Of a stretch of DNA of 64,000 nucleotides, positions 8,071 through 14,680 are shown in pieces. The number at the start of each line of letters is the position of its first letter. Position 1 is the first letter of the stretch. The stretch is from Eubacterium sp. (GTDB lineage: Bacteria; Bacillota; Clostridia; Lachnospirales; Lachnospiraceae), in contig JAFRHL010000037.1 of assembly GCA_017433295.1 (NCBI GenBank), forward strand, positions 1 through 64,000, given 5' to 3'. The notes under the pieces were generated by a model. That model worked only from the letters and a program-made list of their open reading frames with translations, searched no databases and had not been told where the DNA came from. The translations under genes and the position numbers were made by a program.

Positions 8071-8091
8071 CAACTTAAAGCCAACTTAAAG
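8071..8091. promoter_or_regulatory. Direct repeats CAACTTAAAG at 11-bp period
   Basis: CAACTTAAAG occurs at 8071-8080 and 8082-8091, exactly one helical turn apart. It is followed by AATATATTTT, a possible -10 region for the rightward gene at 8187, and by a loosely inverted echo at about 8103-8115. OmpR-type regulators bind tandem repeats of this spacing, and the OmpR-type gene at 4419-5084 is the natural candidate. Confidence 0.5.
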
Positions 8092-8186
8092 AATATATTT
8101 TAGGTTGATTTTAAGCTGAACCATTATCATCAGGATACAGCAGAGGGAAAATGTCTGAAAAACGTTTGGTTTGGAGGTGGTTATAA

Positions 8187-9437
8187 ATGAATGACAAACA
8201 GGAACGATACAGGAAAGAGATCCTTTCCGGATTGGACCGGCTTTGGAAAGATAATGGCCGGATAAAAGCTTTTAAATATTTTGAGGATCTGGCATACAGG
8301 TCCCTGGTTTCAGAAATCTTCGGGGAGCCTGAACCGGATGTTGTTCTTCTCGGCACAGGGATACCGGAGGTTTTACTCCGGGCTTTCCCCATCAATTACA
8401 GATATATTACGGGTGGAAGCCATGCCATGACTGCCTGGTCCGATGACCTGGTGCCGAGGGACACGGATCCCGTCAGCCGTTCAATTCTGGGACAGATCCA
8501 TGCTCCGGGAATAATGGATTTAAGCCGGTCCCTTTTTCTTATTCCGATTCAATCGGACAGCATGCGCAAGATTGCCTTCCTTTTAAAAGAAGAGGGATAT
8601 CACACATTTACACTGGATATCCCGCCGGCTCGTGATGAAAGATCTGTCGGGGAATGGGAAAGACAGCTGGTCCTTATGGTGGAGGCAATCGCCGGACATG
8701 CTCATAAAAGAATATCTTTAGCCAGGATTAAAAAGGCGGCAAAGACAGTTACAGGTGCCCGATATCACTTAAACAGGTTTATTTCTGACACGGAAGACAG
8801 GGGTCAGGGTATCAGCGGGGCAGGGAAAATGCTCATCAGAAACAGCTTCTATTATGCCGACGATCTTGAAGAATGGACCTACCATCTGAAAGTCCTTGGG
8901 TGGGAAATAGAACATTCAGCTTCCAGATACAGACAGGATGTCCGGCCGGGGATCCTGCTGACCGGTTCGCCGATCCTTTTCCCCAACTATAAGATCCCTT
9001 TCCTGATTGAAGATGTGGGAATGAGAATCCGGGACTTTATAGATCCATCCACCGTAAGACAGGAGGAGTTTTTATCCACGAAGGGGATACATGGGACAAA
9101 AAACGCAATGCATGCAATCGCAGCTTCCTCCTATAAATATGATGCGTCTCCCGCATACACCTGTAATGAAGCATTGATGACTGCAATCCACGGGTCGATT
9201 CGGGACGGGAAGATAGAAGGAGTCATCTTTCATATATTGAAGGGTCAGATTGAATATGATTTTGAACTGGAACGTATGACGGAGATGTTCGAATCTTATG
9301 ATATACCTGTATTCCGGCTTGAGACGGATTTTCAGGACCAGGATATAGAGCAGCTGCGGATCCGCCTGGAAGCATTTTGTGAGATGCTGTCCCAGAAACA
9401 TTGTATGCAGGGTAAGAGGATCGTGCAGGCATCCTGA
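8187..9437 (+). CDS. Double-cubane-family paralogue lacking all cluster cysteines
   Basis: A 416-residue protein clearly related to the divergent neighbour: shared blocks TGSPI-FPN-KIP, the YDFE motif, IPV-RLETD and DIEQLRIR-EAF align with a constant offset of about 20 residues. At the aligned positions every cysteine is replaced: C74 to I59, C93 to T75, C112 to D94, C142 and C144 to S123 and S125, C339 and C341 to D319 and S321, C374 to Q354. Its only cysteines (326, 398, 406) lie elsewhere. It is full length with a good GGAGG site, so it looks like a maintained protein. It probably cannot hold the cluster; a scaffold, sensor or heterodimer role is inference. It leads a three-gene unit. Confidence 0.82.
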   Translation: MNDKQERYRKEILSGLDRLWKDNGRIKAFKYFEDLAYRSLVSEIFGEPEPDVVLLGTGIPEVLLRAFPINYRYITGGSHAMTAWSDDLVPRDTDPVSRSILGQIHAPGIMDLSRSLFLIPIQSDSMRKIAFLLKEEGYHTFTLDIPPARDERSVGEWERQLVLMVEAIAGHAHKRISLARIKKAAKTVTGARYHLNRFISDTEDRGQGISGAGKMLIRNSFYYADDLEEWTYHLKVLGWEIEHSASRYRQDVRPGILLTGSPILFPNYKIPFLIEDVGMRIRDFIDPSTVRQEEFLSTKGIHGTKNAMHAIAASSYKYDASPAYTCNEALMTAIHGSIRDGKIEGVIFHILKGQIEYDFELERMTEMFESYDIPVFRLETDFQDQDIEQLRIRLEAFCEMLSQKHCMQGKRIVQAS

Positions 9438-9487
9438 TACAGACTAAAAAACGATACGAATTATCAATCGAAATGGAGATATATACC

Positions 9488-10660
9488 ATGAATCCTTATA
9501 GAAAAACGGCTGTGACCGGGTTGATTTGCATCGCGCTTATGGTGATAGCATATTTTTCCCATAAGTTTCCTTTTTTTGAATATGCGAAAGAATCTTATAC
9601 AACGACCAGAGATCAGCTTTTCACATTGGACTGGCTGCTTCACCTGCTGCCGCTTATTCTGATCCTGGCGCTCTCCGCTTTCGGGATCCTTCTTTGCATT
9701 GCTGCCCGAAAAAGAATGCTGCGAAAGAATAAGGCTGCCCGGCGTTTTGCCTGGGCACGGTCTCATAGCAAAGGACAGGACTTGCCGGGTCAGAAGCTTT
9801 CCGCTTTTATGGTGGTAAGGTGGCTCAGCATGATTCTTTTCTCATTTTTTATGATCTTCGGAGGGATCCTTTTGGGCGTCAGGTATGAGAAAGCAGCTAT
9901 TCCGGTGTTTTCCTGTCCGGTTAATATGAATCAGTTAACAGAGAGCAGCTGTTATTATCTGTCCCATCTTTCCGACCTGTTTTCCCTGCCGGCGGGAGAT
10001 ATCATTTTGTTCATCGTTTCTACGATCGGATTTGCTGTGATCCTTGGCAGGGTCATATGCGGATTCTTATGTCCCATGGGCCTGGTTCAGGATCTTATGG
10101 ACGTGATCAGGCGCAGGACAAAAACAGAAGGAATTATTATGAACGACCGTATGTACAAAGCTCTGGTACCCATCCGGTGGACCCTGGTATTTTTGATGAT
10201 GGGTCTCACATTTGCTGGCGGGAATTTCTGCAATTTCTGTCCGGCTGTCACACTCTCGCCGGTATTGGCCGGTCTTGAGGTCAGCCTTTTTGCCTCAGGC
10301 TTTGTGATGATATTTGTGCTGATCGGCAGTTTTTTTAAGCGCCGCTTTTTCTGTACCATATGCCCGCTGGGCTACCTGATCGGTTTATGTCACAAGATAT
10401 CACCCTTCCGCATAAAGAAGGACTGTACGGCATGTACAGAATGCGGTGCATGCTATGACGCCTGTCCCATGGGGATAAAAGCGATATATAAAGAAAGAGA
10501 GAAGGCAGATGTAACAGACATCACCTGCATTATGTGCGGGGAATGTGTCAGGAAATGTCCGGAGGACAGGGCCTTGTGTGTCACATGCTTTGGTAAACCG
10601 GTCTATACCGCCTCACGGGAGAAAGTGGTGGCCAATTACAAGAAGGAGAAAAATCTATGA
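9488..10660 (+). CDS. NapH-like membrane 4Fe-4S protein
   Basis: A 390-residue protein. I chose ATG 9488, which has GGAG eight bases upstream; an in-frame ATG 15 bases earlier overlaps that site. About five or six membrane helices, with the NapH/NosR-type cytoplasmic motifs CGFLCPMG and CTICPLGY at helix ends. The C-terminus holds two [4Fe-4S] ferredoxin motifs (CTACTECGACYDACP and CIMCGECVRKCP). Such proteins pass electrons between quinol or extracytoplasmic carriers and soluble Fe-S proteins. It follows the cysteine-free paralogue by 50 bases and overlaps the next gene by four (ATGA). It could couple the membrane to the double-cubane system. Confidence 0.88.
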   Translation: MNPYRKTAVTGLICIALMVIAYFSHKFPFFEYAKESYTTTRDQLFTLDWLLHLLPLILILALSAFGILLCIAARKRMLRKNKAARRFAWARSHSKGQDLPGQKLSAFMVVRWLSMILFSFFMIFGGILLGVRYEKAAIPVFSCPVNMNQLTESSCYYLSHLSDLFSLPAGDIILFIVSTIGFAVILGRVICGFLCPMGLVQDLMDVIRRRTKTEGIIMNDRMYKALVPIRWTLVFLMMGLTFAGGNFCNFCPAVTLSPVLAGLEVSLFASGFVMIFVLIGSFFKRRFFCTICPLGYLIGLCHKISPFRIKKDCTACTECGACYDACPMGIKAIYKEREKADVTDITCIMCGECVRKCPEDRALCVTCFGKPVYTASREKVVANYKKEKNL

Positions 10661-11097
10661 AGTATCAATTCATAAAGACAATATTCGGAATCTCTCTGGC
10701 AGTCTGCACTGCCTACAGTGCATTGCGGAGTGCCTATACGACGGTTGCCATGCCTGGCACAGAGTCGGTCACGGAAAGAAGTACCGTTTCCACAGAAGAA
10801 TATGCAGAAATGCCGGAACCAGAAGAGGGGGACGATACGTCTGACAGGGGAAACTCCGGGGAAGGAGAGGACATCAACAGCATCGAATCAGAGCAGGATT
10901 CCGGAGACACAGATGAGTACTACGTAGAGCCGGATCAGGGATCAGAGCAAGCGGAAGTCTCGTTGGCAGACTTCCTTGCGGGTTTACGATGTGGAGCCTG
11001 TGGCCGGAACTGTTCCTTGCTTGCTCCACATTGCAGAAATGGGATGTTTAAAGCACAGCAGGCAGAACAGGAATATTATGAAATGTATGGCGGATGA
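10657..11097 (+). CDS. Exported acidic protein with a C-terminal four-cysteine motif
   Basis: A 146-residue protein. An N-terminal hydrophobic helix (about 5-28) looks like a signal or membrane anchor. A long acidic, Ser/Glu/Asp-rich linker follows (about 35-100). The C-terminus is a compact cysteine module, LRCGACGRNC then SLLAPHCRNG, with spacing C-x2-C-x3-C-x6-C, suited to a metal or Fe-S centre or to thiol exchange. The start overlaps the stop of the NapH-like gene (ATGA), so the two are coupled. I do not recognise a named family with confidence. A soluble partner on the outer face for the NapH-like and CcdA-like proteins is inferred. Confidence 0.75.
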   Translation: MKYQFIKTIFGISLAVCTAYSALRSAYTTVAMPGTESVTERSTVSTEEYAEMPEPEEGDDTSDRGNSGEGEDINSIESEQDSGDTDEYYVEPDQGSEQAEVSLADFLAGLRCGACGRNCSLLAPHCRNGMFKAQQAEQEYYEMYGG

Positions 11098-11124
11098 GGA
11101 GACAGAGAACCGTCCCCTATCTCC
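11098..11124 (+). repeat. 27-bp palindromic repeat, copy 2
   Basis: Same element as copy 1 with one change (CTATCTCC in the right arm). It starts on the base immediately after the stop codon of the exported cysteine protein. Confidence 0.88.
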
Positions 11125-11157
11125 TTGACTATATCCATGCTGACTGGTAAAATAAGT

Positions 11158-11191
11158 AATGCTTTGCCGTATTTTTTCCCGGCAAAGCATT
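11158..11191. terminator. Hairpin between the redox unit and ridA
   Basis: A perfect 12-bp stem, AATGCTTTGCCG at 11158-11169 paired with 11180-11191, and a T-rich loop. No clean T-tract follows on either strand, so it may be an intrinsic terminator of the upstream unit or a barrier structure in the ridA leader. Confidence 0.5.
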
Positions 11192-11220
11192 TGACTTAAT
11201 TTGATGAAGGGAGAATAAAG

Positions 11221-11592
11221 ATGAAGAAGATTTATACGGAAAAAGCGCCTGCGGCAGTGGGACCCTACTCGCAGGCGGTTGTAACAGGCGGGATAGTTTA
11301 TACATCAGGCCAGATTGCTCTGGATCCTGTCTCGGGAGAACTTGTCGGGACTACCATTGAAGAGCAGGCGGACCAGGTCATGAAGAATCTGGTATCCATA
11401 CTTGAGGCAGCCGGGACGAAACCGGAAAATGCGGTAAAGACCCTCTGCTTCCTCACTGACATCAGTGATTTCGCTGCATTTAACGAAGTGTACGCGAGAT
11501 ACTTTACCGAAAAACCAGCCAGGTCCTGTGTGGGCGTTCAGGCACTGCCCAAAGGTGCCCTCTGTGAAGTGGAGGTTATAGCTGCGCTTTAG
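11221..11592 (+). CDS. ridA: RidA family enamine/imine deaminase
   Basis: A 123-residue protein of exactly family length. It has the N-terminal GPYSQAV, SGQIALDP in the middle, and the C-terminal ARSCVGVQALPKGALCEVE, with the arginine that binds the substrate carboxylate and the catalytic-site glutamate. RidA hydrolyses reactive 2-aminoacrylate-type enamines released by PLP enzymes. GAAGGGAG lies at proper distance before the ATG. It stands alone behind a strong hairpin. Confidence 0.95.
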   Translation: MKKIYTEKAPAAVGPYSQAVVTGGIVYTSGQIALDPVSGELVGTTIEEQADQVMKNLVSILEAAGTKPENAVKTLCFLTDISDFAAFNEVYARYFTEKPARSCVGVQALPKGALCEVEVIAAL

Positions 11593-12898
11593 CCCTTGCT
11601 GCGCATTTTATCTTCATACATGGCTTTGTCGGCTCTCTGAAAGACTCTGTTTGCATCGTCATCGACTGCCGGATCGAATACGGCATAGCCTATGGCTGCA
11701 CTTATCTTGAGCCATGGTTCGTCCCCTTCCCTGTTCCTCTGTGCTTTCAGGTCGTCCCGGAAGCGTCTTACCAGAGAATCGATCTGCTCAAGATCGTGAT
11801 CTTTCAGTATTACGGCGAACTCATCGCCGCCGTATCTGTAGACGGGGGACCGCTGTCTCATAGGAGCGCTTGTTCTTGACGCCGGTAAGAGGATCCTTGT
11901 TTGCGCTGCGGGCCATTTCCTCCGCATATTCCCTGGTGTTGGTGAGCTCACGTTTTGTTGAGAGCAGAGCCTTGATGTGGTCATCAATATCCTTCTCCAT
12001 TTTCGCCATGGATTCTGCAAGGGTTTCAATCTCATCTCCGGTATGGATGTTCAGATTAGAAAAGCTGTTTACTTTATCTGTCATTTCCGGGTCAGTGGAA
12101 TAAAAACGGACGGACGCGTCAGATAATGCGTTTATGGGCTTTACGATCGACCGGTCGACCAGTCTGATCACAACAAATGCCGAAATGGCGGAGAGCAGAG
12201 CGATCATGATTATGGAAACGATAAGGAAATGACGCTGGTTCTCCAGAAGACTCTCGATAGAATAGTCCAGGCCGGCATAGGCGATCACACGATGATTTGA
12301 CCCATATATGGGCATAGCCGTGGTTACCAGTTTGTTTCCATCCTCGGTGTCGCTCATCAGTGAGCCGAAGCCGGAATCAATATTGCCCTTTTCTCTGAAA
12401 TCTGTGTCATACAATACTTCCAGAGTGCCGGGCTCCCATATGTCCTCATGGGCCCCATCAACGAGATACACGATCCGGTGTGTTTCTTTATCCGGGAAAA
12501 TAATATACAGGCACTCAACGTGGGCAACGTCCTGAGAGCGTCTGAGGGCATCGCGCAGGGAGATGAATTCTTCCATATCCTTCACATGAGCATAATGAGC
12601 AAGATAATCCTTGTATCCGGCTTCGCCTTCCTGGTTGCTCAGCAGGCATTTCTGACGGATTCAGACTCCGGTAAATGCCCATGACCTCCCTGCTGACAGC
12701 CTCCACCTGGGACACATTAAGAGAACCGGCCACGGTGCTGGAAATGTCTGAGCAATGGATCACATACTCTGAGCGCGCAATGTCGAGTGCTCCTTTGTAG
12801 AACAAAGAAACACTGGCGATCCCTACTATAGCAAAGGCCGCTATCATAACGAGCATTGTTTTCTTTTTCAGTGAATTCTTTTGTTTTTTCTCAGTCAT
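11589..12898 (-). pseudogene. Broken diguanylate cyclase (frameshift plus internal deletion)
   Basis: Three overlapping frames together spell a membrane GGDEF protein: N-terminal helix and sensor start (MTEKKQKNS onwards, from 12898), the rest of the sensor, a second TM segment and a HAMP-like region (to NKDPLTGVKNKRSYE), then YRYGGDEFAVIL to the end. A one-base shift near 12660 breaks the sensor. Near 11850 the sequence jumps from KNKRSYE to RSPVYRYGGDEF in another frame; roughly 60-65 codons of the cyclase core, including the metal-binding Asp region, are gone. It cannot make an active enzyme. Its start overlaps the stop of the nicotinamidase-like gene by four bases, so the two were once coupled. 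Confidence 0.85.
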
Positions 12899-13428
12899 TT
12901 TTCTTCATTTATAATATGGATCTGACAGGATTTCATGGTTTCTAATGCAGCCAGGTGTCTGTCCGGAGTAACGCCGGCGCAGCATGCCGCATCCACTGAA
13001 ATCTTTACTTCAGGCATGGTTGCTTTTAAGAGCAGTGCATTGGATACTACACAGATATCCGTACATAAACCGATCAGCTCCAGTTCAATTTTCTCCCTCT
13101 CAGAGATCATTTTAAGATCTGCGGCCAGCGCGGTGCTGCCGAAGGTCGGTTTCTCATAGATCTTTGCTTCAGTCAGAAGTTCTGCGATATCCGGCCGGAG
13201 CTGCCAGCCATCTGTCCCCTTGATACAATGCATGACCGGAAGGTTTAAGCCTTCCTGTGATTCCATATAGTCTTCACTGTGGGTATCCATGGTGGCAATC
13301 ACATCCTCCGGCGGGTAGGAACGGATTTTTTCTTTCACAGAGTCTATAATAGCCACTGCCTCCTTTGTACCAAGGGCAGCATCAATAAAATCATTCTGCA
13401 TGTCGATGACAATCAGTATTTTTCTCAT
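12895..13428 (-). CDS. Cysteine hydrolase, nicotinamidase/isochorismatase family
   Basis: A 177-residue single-domain hydrolase. The catalytic triad is visible: Asp in VIDMQNDFIDAALGT, Lys in CIKGTDGW, and Cys in LIGLCTDICVVSNAL. TMDTHSEDY supplies Asp and His at the metal-site position of nicotinamidases. The QNDF-IDAALGT start and the overall size favour nicotinamidase (nicotinamide to nicotinate, NAD salvage) over isochorismatase, without proving it. Its 3' end overlaps the decayed cyclase gene. Confidence 0.85.
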   Translation of the reverse strand: MRKILIVIDMQNDFIDAALGTKEAVAIIDSVKEKIRSYPPEDVIATMDTHSEDYMESQEGLNLPVMHCIKGTDGWQLRPDIAELLTEAKIYEKPTFGSTALAADLKMISEREKIELELIGLCTDICVVSNALLLKATMPEVKISVDAACCAGVTPDRHLAALETMKSCQIHIINEEK

Positions 13429-13563
13429 AAGCTTATCCTCATTTCCAAAAACAATTATATCTATTAAGATAATTCTGTTCTGCTTATAGCATAGTGTAGT
13501 TTTGAGGATATTTCAATCAATATTTCATTTTTTGTTCGATAAACCGCTGATCATCAGGGAAAA

Positions 13564-13722
13564 ACATCAAATTTCCGGGTTTATCGTTGAAAACGAGCCG
13601 GATTACTGGTAAACTCAATATGGATCAGCACGCCATCCCGGAGGTATTAGAAACCAGGGGCTATCAGATTCACCGTGGACGATTTTCAGGAAGCGTATGA
13701 ACTGCTGATCAAAAACGAATGA
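13564..13722 (+). pseudogene. Remnant of a small ACT-domain protein
   Basis: This stretch, in the 327-base gap between the nicotinamidase-like gene and the flavin-binding gene, shows pieces of one protein in different frames. KHQISGFIVENEP followed by a stop resembles the first strand of small ACT-domain proteins, then AIPEVLETRGYQI, then TVDDFQEAYELLIKNE and a stop at 13722. There is no start codon or uninterrupted frame. The family assignment is tentative. I see nothing else in this gap apart from the leftward leader of the nicotinamidase-like gene. Confidence 0.35.
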
Positions 13723-13755
13723 GGTCCATCATTTGCCAGAAAAGAGGAGATGCAT

Positions 13756-14247
13756 ATGACCAGAAGAGAGTTGGAAGTCAAGGACCCGGTAAAAATCCTG
13801 GAGATTCTTAACAAATGTAAAGTGACACATATTGGACTGGTGGATGATGGCATGCCTTACATTGTCCCAATGAACTTTGGCTATACCATGGAAGATGGGA
13901 AATTAACCCTGATTCTTCACTGCGCAGTGAAAGGGTATAAACTTGACGTCATTGCCAGGAACCCGGTCTGTTGCTTTGAAATGGAATGTGACGTGAAGCC
14001 ATTTGAAGGCAGACTACCATGTCAGTATGGAACCGCGTATGCCTCCCTTATGGGGAGAGGGACCATTGAGGTGGTTGAGGAGGTGCAGGAGAAGATCGAT
14101 CTAATGACGATCTTCATGAAATCCCAGTGCGGAAGGGACTTCGAGTTCAATGAGAGGCAGATGTCCATTGTCACGATGCTGAAGGTACATGTTGAGGAAT
14201 ATACCGCAAAAGAGCGTCTTCTTCCGGCAGTCATGAGAATGGACTGA
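13756..14247 (+). CDS. Pyridoxamine-phosphate-oxidase-like flavin-binding protein (NimA type)
   Basis: A 163-residue split-barrel flavoprotein. I chose ATG 13756 because AGAGGAG then lies six bases upstream; ATG 13750 overlaps the site. Typical features are MTRRELEV at the start, THIGLVDDGMPYIVPMNFGY forming the first strands, the HCAVKGYKLD segment where HCA-GKK-D is usual, FEMECD and a late GRGTIEVV. Relatives include nitroimidazole-resistance and general flavin-nucleotide-binding proteins; the substrate cannot be predicted. Confidence 0.88.
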   Translation: MTRRELEVKDPVKILEILNKCKVTHIGLVDDGMPYIVPMNFGYTMEDGKLTLILHCAVKGYKLDVIARNPVCCFEMECDVKPFEGRLPCQYGTAYASLMGRGTIEVVEEVQEKIDLMTIFMKSQCGRDFEFNERQMSIVTMLKVHVEEYTAKERLLPAVMRMD

Positions 14248-14260
14248 GGAGAAGGAGAGA

Positions 14261-14287
14261 GGAGACAGAGAACCGTCCCCTGTCTCC
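14261..14287 (+). repeat. 27-bp palindromic repeat, copy 3
   Basis: Perfect copy, 14 bases after the stop of the flavin-binding gene and directly abutting the beheaded EAL fragment that starts at 14288. Confidence 0.9.
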
Positions 14288-14635
14288 TTGGGCTATGGCT
14301 TCGCTCTGGATGATTATGGTGTCGGTTATTCCAGTATCTATCGGGTCAACCATATTATGCTGAGTGTCATCAAAATCGACAAAAGTATGCTGGATGAGAT
14401 TTCATCCAATAATGGACGGAAGATCCTTGAATATACTATCCGCATGATGCAGAGCATCGGCAAGCAGCTGGTAGCTGAGGGCGCGGAGACCGAATATGAG
14501 GTTGGTATTCTGGAAAATATGGGTTGTGATTATATCCAGGGCTTCTATTTCTCCCGGCCCCTGCCTGAGGACGAGTTTATCCGCTATATTAAGGAACAGA
14601 ACGGATCCGGAGTAAGGGTGACAGGGCAGGCCTGA
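14288..14635 (+). pseudogene. C-terminal fragment of an EAL phosphodiesterase
   Basis: From the first codon after the repeat the frame reads GYGFALDDYGVGYSS, the DDFGTGYSS-type motif of EAL domains, then LVAEGAETEYEV and GCDYIQGFYFSRPLPEDEF, the domain's end. The N-terminal half of the domain, including the EAL signature and the first metal ligands, is absent, and no ribosome-binding site precedes the only possible start, a TTG inside the junction. It is a decayed gene beheaded at the repeat. Confidence 0.8.
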
Positions 14636-14680
14636 GGATCATATATAATAAATATTTCTTTATAAAGGAGGAGAGAGAAA

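Noticed and set aside
6732-9437. Two-subunit 2-hydroxyacyl-CoA dehydratase
   Set aside because: The genes are divergent, one has no cluster cysteines, and no CoA-transferase or acyl-CoA dehydrogenase genes are nearby, unlike fermentation dehydratase operons.
13587-13615. Promoter TTGAAA-N17-TAAACT upstream of the flavin-binding gene
   Set aside because: The hexamers fit, but they fall inside the ACT-like remnant (the VENEPDYW region), so the match may be coincidental coding sequence.
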